This document shows positions 1 to 12,150 of a stretch of DNA of 64,000 bases, one piece after another. Made by a program: the position numbers and the translations under genes. Position 1 is the first letter of the stretch, and each line of letters starts with the position of its first letter. The DNA lies in contig NC_049992.1 in NCBI RefSeq assembly GCF_000003815.2, positions 20,750,340 through 20,814,339 on the forward strand, in the 5' to 3' direction. The stretch is from Branchiostoma floridae (taxonomy: Eukaryota > Chordata > Leptocardii > Amphioxiformes > Branchiostomatidae). The notes below the pieces were generated by a model. It saw nothing but the letters and a program-made list of their open reading frames with translations, was not told where the DNA came from and did not search any database.

Positions 1-820
1 GATTTGAAAATATTACAGTTTGAAACCACAGTCTGACAACTGGACATCCCTAAAAAAAAACATGTTAGAAAACAAACAACTGATAAAGGTCACCCCATGA
101 ATAAAGGTGAACTAGCGTTATGTCATTATTGTCTAATATTTCTGTTTATCTATTACTCTGGGAAGGAAGGGACACCTCCTGAGTATCAAGATTGGTTGGG
201 TAAGCTCTGTTTGCAGCTGTTTCTCTATGTTCCCTTTTCTGCAATGTGTCTGTGCCAGTTTAGTAGAAGGACCGCTAAAGGATGTCAACTCACGGGCGAC
301 ACAAGTGCAACAAACTTGAAGAGACTTTATTCCAACATGGCTGAACTGAAGGAGTTGGTGGCCGGACTGAACTATAGGACTGAACCAACTTAACATAGGG
401 GTGTCGGTCCAACTATTATAAAATACAACATAAAGTGATAAACCAACATACAAATGTAGATGGCGTGATCATTTTACGTCCACATTTATCACTTTGGAGA
501 TTCCGAGCGAGCCTGCCGGAATGAGTGAGAGTGAGTGATTTCTCACTCTTATACTACCTTTTACAAACAAGCTATGCCCAACTATTAACAGTCTAACTAA
601 ATACAACAATTAAACCAACATAGGTGGCACTGGACTGGACGGGTTTTCCAGAAACCCCTTCATGAAACACCCAATCCAATTATTATCAACAGTCCTTGAT
701 ATACTGTTAATGCCTTTTCTGTTTGGGATTCAATTTCGCAGTACCTGGAAAATGGAGTGTTTGCTGTGGTTTTGCATTTCTGGTAGTGGCATGGCATCCA
801 CGCAGTTACAGTATTATACA
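1..820. other. Intergenic sequence, no gene recognised
   Basis: Short open frames occur on both strands but none has splice-site context, codon coherence or a family motif that I recognise. No repeat structure stands out. I see nothing to annotate here. Confidence 0.5.
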
Positions 821-824
821 CGGC

Positions 825-915
825 TTAAGGCTTTTGGCCGAATGGTTTGCACGTTCGATTTGTGATCTGCCGACCCGTGTTCGATCCCAGGTGGCGGCAT
901 GTTGTTTTTTCTCGT
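825..915 (+). repeat. tRNA-derived SINE head (pol III promoter-like)
   Basis: TGGCCGAATGG (about 835-845) fits the tRNA A-box consensus, and TGTTCGATCCC (about 878-888) fits the B box at tRNA-like spacing. A run of T residues follows at about 903-908, as expected of a pol III terminator. The arms do not form a clean cloverleaf, so this looks like a SINE head or tRNA pseudogene and not a functional tRNA. The SINE body and its 3' end are not clear. Confidence 0.5.
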
Positions 916-952
916 CCCTCTGATTTCTATAGACAGTCAGTGGCGACAGTAT

Positions 953-1025
953 TTATGCATAATAAGATCAGTAAAAAAATTAATGCCATCTTAGGGCAGG
1001 TACCATCTTAGGGCACCTCCCGTTA
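953..1025. repeat. Short dispersed repeat, second copy next to the MITE at 10226
   Basis: The segment with TATGCATAATAAGATCAG and TACCATCTTAGGGCACCT reappears in reverse complement at about 10549-10600. The copy here carries an extra 28 bases in the middle. This is a shared dispersed repeat of unknown class. Confidence 0.5.
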
Positions 1026-1639
1026 CAGTAATTATCTAATGCGTCATTGGTTTTCTGGATCAAGCGTAACCCACACAAATCGCCCAGCAACCTATGACCA
1101 GACCTTCCTGTTTCATTGAACTTTGGACCCGATGCTATGGCCGACCTAGACCTTTTATCAACCCTGCTCAAAAACAACGTTGGTGTATTATAATCAAAGG
1201 AAGGGAACCGTAATTTAACCCATCATCTCACCACAATGCTGTCTTCTAATCCCCAGACTGCTGTCAGCTGTGGCCTTTTTAAACTCGGGAACAACAAGGA
1301 AACCGTACGTGCACCGTACATCTCATCCCATGGCCGCATGGTAACGTAAGCATGCATGTAACAACACAGTAAAGTTATACCTGCATACCGGCATCTTAGG
1401 ATGAGGCCACAGCTCGCGCAGTCTCCTATTCAAAAACACAGAGAACATGTGAGAAAAGGGCTAATTAAAGTCGCCTACCTGAGGTTTAGTCGGTGGTTAA
1501 ACTCACACAACCACGTCTGACTTCTACACTGTTCGTCAAGAAAGTTTCAATCATTCTCATTGGTGCAGAGGTCATCGGTGCAAAGGTCATCGGTGCAAAG
1601 GTCAACGACATAGCAGAGTTCCACGACCCCATATACCGT

Positions 1640-3800
1640 CGCTAAATGATGCTATCTTTTACAACAACAACAACAACAACAACAACAACGGCTGTATTTA
1701 TTTACCTCATTTCCTCCATGAAAAATGGAGGTATAGTTTTTGATATGTGTTTGTGTGTGTGTGTGTTTCTCTGTCTGTGTGTCTGTCTGTCTGTGTGTCC
1801 GGATACTTGTGGTCAGGATAACTTTAAACACGTTAGAACCTCTGGATGGATTGTAAGGATGTTTGCAAATATATTGTTTGGTATGTGGATAGCTGTTTGA
1901 AAGACAAAGGTCAAGGTCGATTTTGGGCCCCCTAGTGTGTGACCTTGGTACTGCAGCAGAACATCGATGTATCTTTTGACCTGAACATGCTATGGTCTTG
2001 ATTTCTTGGTTGCAGATATCTTGTGACGTAAGGAAGAGAGTATATCGGTTTGGCCCCCCTAGCGGCTTGCTCTGGAAATGCAGGGGCAATTTTCCGAAAA
2101 TCTTTCAAGGAGCATAACAGAACATAGGAACGATGAATTTCTATTATATTTAGCATATAGGTATGTTTGGCAGAGATGTACATAATGAAGTGCAGATTAT
2201 GCAAATGTAGACCTAATTTGCATAATTAATGAGGAAAATCAATATTTCCAGTATTTTCAATATAGGCCTCAAATACATGTAACATATGTAATTTGTGACA
2301 GGTGGAAGATTAGCAGATACCAATTATGCAAATAAGTCCCTTATTTGCATAATTAATGAACATGCTATGGTCTTGATTTCTTGGTTGCAGATTGGTTGCT
2401 TATTTGCATAATTAATGTGAATGCGTCCTCATTCATCTAAGTACATGTAGAAAATGATTGGATTGTCAACATTGTGACCTATTCAAGTTATTCAAAGGTG
2501 TATATAACCTAGCATAAATTATGCAGATTTTTGTCACTAATTATGCAAATAACGTTATCATTTGCATAAATTATATAACTTGATTATCTCCTCTACCAAA
2601 CAGACGTGCGTAATCTATGTTAAGATAGAAGGCTTCTTCTTCTTTCGTACTGCCAAGCCTCTAATTCAAGAGATTATCGGCTTTTAATACATTCTCTGAT
2701 AATTTATGCAGATTAGGACCTCATTTGCATAACGAGTGTTCAACGATATTCTCCTGTATAAAACTTCCAAATGTTACAAGTAAGAAGTTCTCGTCATTTA
2801 CCAAATGACATTATAACATTTTTTCTTATGCAAACTATATGTATTTTTTTCATAATAGATATCTATCAATATTCTTCTCATTCTCACGCGCATGGAAATA
2901 GCTAAATACAGATCAAAGGCGATGGGCGATGGGCGGAGTCACAAATCAGCTCGTCCTGGTTTTCACACATGCTGGCACAGATTAAATTCGGGGGCCTTTT
3001 TGGGAGCCGAAAACTGAGACGAGCGCCTCTAAAACGAATACCGGGTTGCATTCTGATGTTGATTATTTTTCTATGGTCCCAAAATGTCCCAAATTGATTT
3101 TCACGTGGTAATTAATTAAGGCCTAAATTTTTCGAGGCCCGGACCTGGTTCCACACACTTCGTCACGGGAAACGTAAGCCCGGCATTTTCTTCCTCTTCT
3201 CTCCGTAATTTCCTTAGATCCTTTGCAAAAATTCCTCAATTGGCATTTTTTCCAACCAAAACGAGAAAAAAAATCCTGACGATACATAACTAAGGGCTTG
3301 CACCACAATTGTACATGTTACAAGAATAATCGCCCACTCCCTTGAAATAGAAAAAGGGTGGTATAAAAAAATAGAGTCCGGCGACCTCATACCTCCATGA
3401 AATATTTAGAGCTTTTGTAAATTTCATGCACTTGACTAACACATTGACATAATTTATGCATGATGTTGTTTGTTATTGACTAACATAAACATGTCACGAT
3501 TATTAAATTCCCATCATTAATCATAAAGCGGGTTTTGCAATTTTTACATAAATTATGCAAATATGTTCCTTATTACCATATTTGGTATCTGCTTATATTC
3601 CACCTATCATGATGAACAAGTGTTACATTTATTGAAGTAAAGTTATTGAGAACAATGGAATTATACAATTTCCTCATTAATTATGTAAATTAAGTCCTCA
3701 TTTGTATAACATGCATATAATAATCTTTTTGAATAGCTAATGCAAACTGTTATGTGAGATAATCCAATTAATTATATCTCACACCAATAGATCTGAAATA
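1640..3800. repeat. AT-rich dispersed repeat with octamer motifs
   Basis: It begins with an (AAC)n microsatellite (1661-1689), then a CCTCCATG..CATGGAGG-type mini-hairpin and a TG/CTGT-rich tract (1745-1800). Next come phrases such as GGGCCCCCTAG and GAACATGCTATGGTC, which recur in altered form at 13640-13750. The rest is a degenerate array of ATGCAAAT and ATTTGCATAATTAATGA phrases (2200-2760 and 3430-3720). No coding frame is credible. It is probably a non-autonomous mobile element family, because at least two further copies occur in the window (13180-14380 and 16860-17240). Confidence 0.6.
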
Positions 3801-4123
3801 TCGCCATACGAGCGATTACAAACAAAACATCACACTTGCAGTCATTGTAGTGACTGAATTGCGGTGAGTATTTACAATTATCACACACACTATAACACGG
3901 TATACAAAGTTTAAAAGTGAGAAATTGTCGCAATGTTGTTTACAATAGAATTTAAAAACTAACAAAGTAAGTGATAATTATCATATTGCACTTTAGAGTA
4001 TTGCACGTCAATATTGCACGAGAAGAGAAATCCAAAACACTGTAGATCTGATTCACCAATTGGGATTTCTAAGCAAACATCACTTAACACTATTGCAAGG
4101 TCGCAAGATGAAACCTTACAACT

Positions 4124-7100
4124 TTAAGACAGGGGGAAGTCGGAAGTCATATGGCATGAGTCCAGTTCGTTTAAAAGATTCGTCTTGTATGGGATGGGGC
4201 TTCTTCTGTATCTCTCCGTACGGGTTTTGATAGTGTCCAGTAGTTGTGATGACCGTGTAGTTCTGGCGCTGATCTCACCGCGGTATGGAGGTAGCCAGTC
4301 TCGAAAAGTCTCTGAATGTAGCAGGCGTTTGGCAAACTTGTAGCACAGCTGACGGCGTTGGCTTTCTAGTGTAGGTAGGTTAAGAACACTGCATGACTCT
4401 GAGTAGGATGTGTATGCGGGGCCTAGTATTGTCCGGCAAGCCCTTTTCTGTATGGTCTCGATCCTCTCGTGTTGTTTTCTTGTGAGACCCGGGTGCCAGG
4501 CAGCGACGGCATACTCACAAGCCGGTCGAACCATGGACTTGTAACAGGTGAGAAGATCTTCTTGAGAAAGGTTGAGACGTCGTAGCTGTCGGAGCAGGAT
4601 TAGTTTCCTATTACCTGACTTCAGTACGTGGTCAACTTGAGTTTGCCAGCCAAGGTCCGCTTGTACAAATAAGCCAAGTAGTTTAACGACTTTGGCTATG
4701 TTCAGTGGTTCACCAGCGATAGATAAAGGTGGTAGCGTCGGGGGGACTTTAGAGAAGTAAACGTGCATTGCTTTGCACTTCTTTGGGTTTAGCTTCATTT
4801 TATGACTTTCTGTCCAGGTGCCGAGATTGTCGAGGTCGGTTTGAAGGTTGGAGGTTACGCTGATTTTCCGGCTTTCTGCTAGATTAAGGTCGTCGACAAA
4901 TTTCCACCTTCTTGCTAAGGCGTCTACACTGGCGTTGTTAATAAGGGCAAGAAATATCAGCGGGCCAAGGACGGTACCCTGCGGAAGGCCGCAGGTGGTA
5001 ACTGACCAATCCGAGTGAACTCCTTTGTAGAGGACTCTTTGTTTCCGGTCGGTCAGGAAGCTGCATATCCACCGCGTGAGCGAGGGTCGAAGGCCCAGGT
5101 TGATCAGACAGGTAACCGCTAGGAGGTGATCGACACGATCGAAAGCTTTTGAAAAGTCCGTTGTAACGAGACTAGTGATTGTACCCCTCTCATCAGAGGT
5201 TTTCGCAAGTTGATTGATAATATACTAGGCAGTGGGTAGTAGACCGGCCTGCAAGACAGCCGAATTGGGTAGGGTCGATGTTTTCCTTAATGTCTGAGTA
5301 GAGTCGGGTCGCCACGAATCTCTCCACAACCTTTGCCAGCACTGGTGTGAGAGAGATTGGTCGGAGTTCCTCGATGGACGGAGGGCGGCTTTTTGGCAGA
5401 GGAACGATGTTGGCTTGGCGCCACTGTACAGTTACAACCCCTTCTGCAAGTGAAGCATTGAGAATGTGCGTTAACGGGGTAGAAATCTCGTACGAGAACT
5501 CTTTGATGGTACGGTTGGGAATGTCGTCGGGTCCAGCGGCTTTTCTCGTATTGATGTTGCGCAATTCATTGTAGACCTCCCACGGTTGAATTTCCTCTAT
5601 GGGTTTCGCTGGAAGAAATGGGGGTACCGGTAGTTTGCCCAGGTCCAGTTTTTCAAGTGAACATGTCACGGCACAGAGCACTTCGTTAATGGCGTTTGCT
5701 GTTGCCTTGTGGTCAGCAGTAGGTGTTCCTTCGATGTTAAGTGTGAGTTCCCTTCTAGTTGTGTTGGTCATAGACTTTAGCATTTGATACCATTTTGAGG
5801 GATTTTCTTTTTTTAGAGATTTGACTTTGTCCTTGTAGAAGTTTCCTCTCGCTCTCTTGATTATTCGTTGCACCTTGTTACGTAATTCTTTGTATCTGTC
5901 ATTCTCCCCTGACTTGAAAGCTTGCTGTCTTTGTTTCATCAGGGTTTTGATGTTCGGGGAAAGCCAAGGTTTATCATTGGTGTGCATTTGACATACCTTT
6001 GCAGGAAAATGCTGGTTGAGTTTCTCCACCAACGTATGGTAGAAGTTGTTGGTCTTAGTTTGGACGTCGTCCGCTGTGAGGACCTCGTACCAGTCGTGTG
6101 AGACTAACCATTGGCCAAACGACCTTATCCTTGAGTCCGGCATTGGTCTGGTGACCCTCGACCGCACGAGATGTACAATGTTGTGATCGCTGCTGCCCAG
6201 TGGTGAGAGCAGTGCAGGTGGGAGGTACAGGTGGTCCGGGTTTGTTATTATACAGTCCAGAGTGGCATCCATTCTGGTTGGTACGTCCACAATTTGACGA
6301 AGCTGGTTTCCTCTGCAGATATCTTGAAGGTCTGTTCTGTTGAAATCCCCAGCGATACAGAGTCCGACATCAGGGGACGTCGACCGTAGCTCGTCCACAA
6401 CAGTCAACAGGTGGTTAATGAGGTCTCCGCTATGCGGTGATCCCGGTGGAATGTAAACAGCACATACAACAACGCTGGATAGTTCCCGTGGAAGACGTGG
6501 TGGCCGCATCTTTATCCACAAACATTCCAAGTCGGCAGGGATTGAAACATCGATTATCTGTGCCTGAATATTATTGTTGACATAAATGGCAACCCCTCCA
6601 CCTTTCTTACCTTGACGAGGTTTCGAGAAAAGGTGGTATCCGTCGATGTCCCACTGTGCGTCAGGTAAGTCGGGGTCAAACCACGTTTCCGTGATGACAG
6701 CAACATGAATGTTCATGGAATGGAGAAGAATACTACATTCTTCCATCTTGTTGCAAAGTGATCTGGCGTTGATCAGAAGAATTTTCGGCATGGGGAGACG
6801 TTTGTTGTTGTTGTCTGCTCTTATCCCGACCAATGGCTGTCCTTCTTTCCTAATTGGGGTTAGGCACCTTTGGCGCGCTTTCATGTTCTCGACTATTTTG
6901 AAATCTTCGTACCTTTTTGGACGATTGTTGGTTACAACTTGGATATTCTCGCCCCTCTTACGACCAGCCCTGCATCCCCTTGCGTGCCAGATTCCACATT
7001 GGACCAGTTCGTCCTTCGTGGTCCCAGAGACGGGGAGCCGGCCTCGTAACTTCAGCAATTCCGCCCTGGAGTAGTGGTTCCCTCCCACGGTAGCCGGCAT

Positions 7101-7157
7101 CGTTGTAACTTGCGGGTAGAACGCAACCAGAGCGAAAAAGACTTGGATCCCTCGCAT
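4124..7157 (-). pseudogene. CR1/L2-group LINE ORF2: endonuclease plus reverse transcriptase, one frameshift
   Basis: This is a non-LTR retrotransposon polyprotein, read leftwards from the ATG at 7157. The first 654 codons hold an APE-type endonuclease: NARSL near residue 130, TETW at 156-159, GGGVAIYV near 187, GDFN at 270-273 and SDHN at 323-326. The reverse transcriptase follows, with KAAGPDDIP and LRPISLTPVLAKVVERF. The frame breaks at about 5222-5235 by a one-base shift and then stays open to the stop at 4124. That part carries TDFSKAFDRVDH, LPQGTVLGP, the catalytic box as FVDD near 4900, and a CR1/L2-like C-terminus (AAWHPGLTRKQHERIETIQKRA). The N-terminus before the endonuclease starts with a hydrophobic stretch and contains HYSRAELLKLR. 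Loss of one base makes this copy non-coding as it stands, but it is otherwise nearly full length (about 1010 codons), so it is young. Confidence 0.88.
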
Positions 7158-7231
7158 GGTTCGTCAACAGTTGACCACTTAACACTTGTACACAGGTTAC
7201 GTGGGTCGATGGAATGAATTCGGGCTAGAAA

Positions 7232-7331
7232 NNNNNNNNNNNNNNNNNNNNNNNNNNNNNNNNNNNNNNNNNNNNNNNNNNNNNNNNNNNNNNNNNNNNN
7301 NNNNNNNNNNNNNNNNNNNNNNNNNNNNNNN
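7232..7331. other. Assembly gap (100 N)
   Basis: Exactly 100 N bases, the usual placeholder length for a gap of unknown size. Apparent open frames across it are artefacts. Confidence 0.98.
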
Positions 7332-7479
7332 TCGTCGAAGAACCGGAGCGCCTTAATCTCCGTGGCAGCCGTCACGGCGCCATTTTTGCGCCAGTACCGA
7401 CCACAACTGGTAACAACTGCGTATAATGGAGGTTTAAATCTTGAGTAGGATGTACTGTTGTTCGCCTAAGCGGTAAGAC

Positions 7480-8007
7480 CAGTCTACGAGAGAGAGAATT
7501 GGGAAGGGCCTTCAGAACTTGAACTATTGAACCATTGAACCATTGATTGAAGGAAGAAACGGAGCACAGTGCCAGCTGATGTAGAATAGCAATAAAAACA
7601 CTGAATAGCAACCCAGTATTGTCATTACTTCATATTCTGGGCTAAATGTTCTTCAACAAGATAATTTCTCTATGATGTGTAGTCTTACTTCAATTTCTTA
7701 TCTGTTGTCTCTAGATTTCAAACATGATTTGAAGAGTAACTTGTACAGTCAGGGCACCACTGATGTTAACTGCATGGGTGCCCGTAACATACTGAAGACC
7801 ATACTTTATATTATCTGGTCTTTATATAGTTTTACCAGCCACTTTAATTGCAATATCAGAGAACAGGGGGCCAAAATATACCGTTTTGGTAAAAAATGAC
7901 CATAAAACCTCAATGAAATAATTTTGAAGGCAGATATGAAAAAAAAAAAGTTTGGCACACTCAATAGAATGCAATACATTTGTCGCAAGAAAGTTACGGT
8001 GGTTTGA
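7480..8007. other. Intergenic sequence with a satellite-like fragment
   Basis: Phrases at 7860-7950 (GGGGCCAAAATATA, CAAAAACCTCAAT-like, GGCAGATATGAAAA) recur at 12950-13070 and 23880-23970. This is an isolated fragment of the roughly 160-bp satellite family found there. No gene is seen. Confidence 0.45.
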
Positions 8008-8016
8008 GGGTTAATC

Positions 8017-8925
8017 ACGCCCGTAGCCAGGGGGGTACCCCCCCCCCCCACACACACACGCTCAAAGCCACTTTGGACACTCAAAGGTCCACGTTTCATG
8101 TCCAAGATCTTATTTCAAAGGCATGACTGATTTGCATTTTTCACAACATGATAGACAATTTTTGTTCAATCTTTGTGAGTCTATCAGCAAAATTTGCCCC
8201 AGAAAGTACAGGAAAATATAATTTCAGAGGGTCCAGATTTCAAATTTCCTTGACCTTCGTTGCGACGGCTTGCGGCCTCGGGGGCGGACATGGTGAACAT
8301 GATGTGGTGGGTGCGTCGCCCTCAAAAACCTATCTGAATAATAAAAAAAATCATTGAATTTAGCTTAGTTCAGTCTAGATCTAGTTTAGTAAAGTAAAAT
8401 TTGCACTGGAAAATGCAGGAGATGGCGTTTCAGAGGGTCCTGATTAAATATTTGAAATTCCCGGACTTCGATTGCGACAGCAAACGCCTCCGGTGCTAGA
8501 CATGGTGAAAATATGTTGGGAGCGGGGCCATCGACCTCAAAATAATTTTTCTGTAAGAGAAATGTCATTGAATTTAGCTAAGTCTGGCTACAAAATTTGT
8601 CCCTCAAAATGTCCCTTTTCAGAGCGTCCAGATTTCAAAATTTTCCCGGACCTCCATTGCGATGCCTCACGCCTTTGGTCGGACATGGTGAAAATCTGAA
8701 GACTTACACCGAATGCTTTGTGTATTTCAATAGTAATTCCATTAAACTTGTCCAGCAAATTTCGCCTGTCAAAATGCAGGGAATAGCGTTTCAGAGGGTC
8801 AAGATTTTAATTTTTTTCCGGGGGAGCATGCCCCCGGATCCCGCTAGGCAGTTCACGCCTTCGGCGCTCGATGGTCCCTCAAGTACTAAAAATAACCCCC
8901 CTACCAAAATCCTGGCTACGGGCAT
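8017..8925. mobile_element. Non-autonomous TIR element with perfect 9-bp target duplication
   Basis: The ends are inverted copies of RYGCCCGTAGCCAGG (8017-8031 and the complement ending at 8925). They are flanked by identical GGGTTAATC at 8008-8016 and 8926-8934. The interior is a degenerate tandem array of about 160-200-bp units, each with TTTCAGAGGGTCC-like and GGACATGGTGAA-like phrases (near 8222, 8429, 8628, 8788). There is a C-run at 8038-8050. No transposase frame is present. A 9-bp duplication suggests mobilisation by a Mutator-type transposase, which is inference. Confidence 0.8.
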
Positions 8926-8934
8926 GGGTTAATC

Positions 8935-10222
8935 GAAAGCGTATACTTTGAACTTAAACAGGATCTATACACGGATGCGTAGGAACATCATAATAGAGCA
9001 AGGCTCCACGTCTACCTGCCTACTTTGAGGGGAAACTGGGAGTCTTGTTAAGTAGGATAAGGAAAAAAAATTGTGAAAAGACTGACTTCAGGGACAAATG
9101 TTCGTCACCACAATTCAATCGGTGAGCACCTTTCTGTTGTGTGTATTTTCAGATGGAATGTCACATGTTGGATTTTGTATTTGCAGGAAGATGGATCACG
9201 TCAAAAGAATGGGATGGGGCCCAGGGGAGATTATATTCCCAGTGAATATAAAAGTCTAACGTTACGTTTGAATTATTTACACACAAAGTTATTTTTTACG
9301 TCTTAGGTCGGGCACATGTCAAAGCGGCGTGCTTTCTCACTGCTGAATTTTCCATACCGCTGAAAGAAAGCTGACTTTCAGACAGTGGCTAGACCAGTCG
9401 GCCACTAAAAAGAGGTACAGAGACATTGCAAACCTATAGCTAGTGCTAACGGCTACGCTTCTACTCTGCCATTTTCCATCGTCTAAAACACAACCAGGGA
9501 CACTATAGCTATTTCAATCTCCAATCCACCGATCCTTGACCGCGCCCCCGTTGGTTTGAACGGGGTGTTAGAGATATGAGGGGTAAACAATCCCGCCGTC
9601 AACAGAAAAGACGTGTGGAACTTTCTGGCACTTGCTAAATTGGGATATGACGCTACCTCCCGTCACCTGTTAGCTCTGTAATTCAAACAGGCCTAGGAGC
9701 TAATTAACGTATTTAGTATCAACGTAGTCTCAACTTGCCGTACCCTTTTTTCCTCTGGACCTCTAAAAAATTTTCTTCTTCCTCTTTTTGCATAATGAAT
9801 TTTAGTAAGGATAAACCTGTTCTACAACTACATGTATATCACTTTTGCATATCAATTCACAGCTAATCTCTCCCCAACAAGATTTCACCAATGTCACTGA
9901 CGAAATACTCCGGATGCATGGTTGTCTGAAACGTTTGGCCGTTTCCAAAATCATATCCAGTTGCTTGTCTGTTCTTTACTTGTCGTATTACCTGAATGTC
10001 TAACCTCCATCGACGTATGAAACACTATGTGTATACTTCTGAATCAGCAAAATATAACGTTACGTATACTGCAGCTCAGGACATTTAAGATAGAACCATT
10101 AAAAACACTCACACCGTAAATCCCTTCATGCTTACATTATGTGCCGGTAACTGTTAGTATTGCAATGGTTTCATTTTGTTGTGATGCCGTTGAAGTGTTT
10201 ACTAGCTAGTACTGTACATTGG
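8935..10222. other. Intergenic sequence, no gene recognised
   Basis: There is a weak splice-acceptor-like site near 9190 and a 77-codon frame at 9073-9306, but no motif or phase partner. Nothing further is supported. Confidence 0.4.
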
Positions 10223-10225
10223 TAA

Positions 10226-10545
10226 AGCTAAGGACACAACCCGCCGCATGTGCAAATACGTGCCAAAACGTGGGCAATCTTTAGGGATCCGTAAGTGGTA
10301 AGTACCGCCTCAGTACGAACTCGTAGGGAATCCGACGGATTTTGGAGTACGCAGACACGCCGTAGAGCTTTGCGTGCAAGCAAAACTTTGTGTGCCATCG
10401 GGCTGCAGATTCGTCGCCCGTACGTGCCAGTACGGACGACGCGCCTGCCCTGTACAGCCTGGACGATTTCAGAAATACGTGGCGGACGTGGCCTCCCAAA
10501 AAACGTACGGACAAATTGCACGTACGGCGGGTTGTGCCCTTAGCT
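10226..10545. mobile_element. PIF/Harbinger-like MITE, 320 bp, TAA duplication
   Basis: The terminal inverted repeats begin AGCTAAGGRCACAACCCG and match over about 20 bp. The flanks are TAA at 10223-10225 and TAA at 10546-10548, a three-base TWA-type duplication typical of PIF/Harbinger insertions. The interior is GC-rich with many CGTACG/GTACGT words and is itself imperfectly palindromic. Overlapping open frames on both strands are a by-product of that composition. Confidence 0.75.
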
Positions 10546-10549
10546 TAAC

Positions 10550-12150
10550 GGCAGGTGCCCTAAGATGGTACCTGATCTTATTATGCATAAGTGCGCCATG
10601 TCTGTTGACACTGATTATGCTGATTAGAAATGCCCATGCACACAGCTGTTTTTTTGCATTCAACATAAACGTAGACATACTCACTTCATGTTTTTGTAGT
10701 GTCAAAACACTGCTGTCACTGTTCACAGCGTATTGGTGGCTCATGCCGCTAAATATATGAATTGAAGTCACACAACTATCATACACTTAAGAAATCAAGC
10801 CTCATAAAACACTACAAATACGGGTCTTCAAATGTTTCTGTAGTAGAAAACCGGCCATAAGAAAGCAACATCAACATTACCACCGTTGTTTTCCCAATGA
10901 AAATTGTGTAGCCGTTAATGTGGCAGGCGAGAGGACGCTCCAAACATTTGTTTCACTCTAACAAATGATTCGTAGTGTCAATAAAAATTAAACTTTATAG
11001 AGAGTTGTCGAAGATTTTCCTGATAGTAAGACAGAGTTTTGATGATATTGTTGTTGTTGTTTTTTCGTCAAGATTCTGGTAGTCGGGCCTCCGCAACAAG
11101 TGCATTCGGCCCATTTAATACCGTACATCCATTTTGCCCAATAGAATTTTTTTTTTAATTTCTGTCATTTTTACCCAGGGTAGCCCACGCAGTGGCAGTG
11201 GGGCCCTGTATTACATAAATTGAAATGAAACATGTACATACATACAAACATATAAACATAAAATTAAAATACAATAAATGAACACGAAAGAAATGAACAA
11301 CAATACTAGTACATGTAGTAATAAACTAATGTAAACAATAACAATAGTGATAAAAAATGCTACCAATGAATAACTGATAATAATAACTAGAGTTCCACGA
11401 ACACATGCCTTCGTCAAATAGTTATGTCTTTATTCAAGGCTTTGAGGTTTCAATTATGTATTTCATCATTAAGAGTACATATTCCAAAAGCAACCGATTG
11501 CATAAATGTGTGTTTGCAGCGGTTGGAAGTTCCATTTTATCCATCCTAACTTACCTCAGATAGAGTTGTCCACAAACAAACAAACAACCAAACAAACACA
11601 CAAACGCACATACATACACAGACGCTGCAGTCCAAAGGATACGAAGTGGAAACCATTTTCGAACTTAACCTTCTTTTCCACAACAGGTACTTCCCAAGTT
11701 CACACTTTCTCAGGCTATGCTCTTAACAGAATACAGACCCACACAATAGCTGCTGCACCATGGTACAGTCAACTGAAAACATAACCGTCTTGGCAAACCA
11801 TCTTGGTGAAAAGGGAAGAGGAAATGGACAGAAAAAATGGCGCGAAAAATGTCTTAAACACAACTGTGTATACGTATGGAGATTTTCACAACCTAAATCA
11901 TATGTTTACATGATATGTTTACTTTACCTACATTTGTAACACCGTTTCTTTTTGTGATCTAAGTAAGTATAGCTAAAATGTAGGGGATTTGTAAACTTTC
12001 TTAATCAATTATTTTCTAGAAAGGCCGACATTTGCTCTGGAGCAAATACAGCATATCGCAATCCATCTTCATCCCTATGCAAAAATGTACTGTTCAATAT
12101 CAACCTTTTGCAGGTGTAGACGTGTCCTACAACATCATCTCACTTCAAAC
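10550..12150. other. Intergenic sequence with a possible LINE 3' remnant
   Basis: The stretch ACCCAGGGTAGCCCACGCAG (about 11174-11193) followed by AT-rich sequence looks like a truncated LINE 3' end, but I cannot show it. The remainder has simple A/T-rich runs and (CAAA)n-type repeats (11575-11610). No gene is recognised. Confidence 0.35.

Larger units (their letters stand above)
4020..7480 (-). mobile_element. CR1/L2-type LINE copy, approximate extent
   Basis: The element runs leftwards. Its 5' part beyond 7157 is uncertain because a 100-base gap lies at 7232-7331, and I saw no clear 5' boundary. The 3' UTR beyond 4124 is short and I saw no clear tail repeat or target duplication, so both limits are estimates. 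Confidence 0.6.

Noticed and set aside
825..915. Functional tRNA gene
   Set aside because: A and B boxes fit, but the acceptor and anticodon arms do not pair properly.
1652..2089. 145-codon minus-strand frame
   Set aside because: It runs over microsatellites and a dispersed repeat; no family motif.
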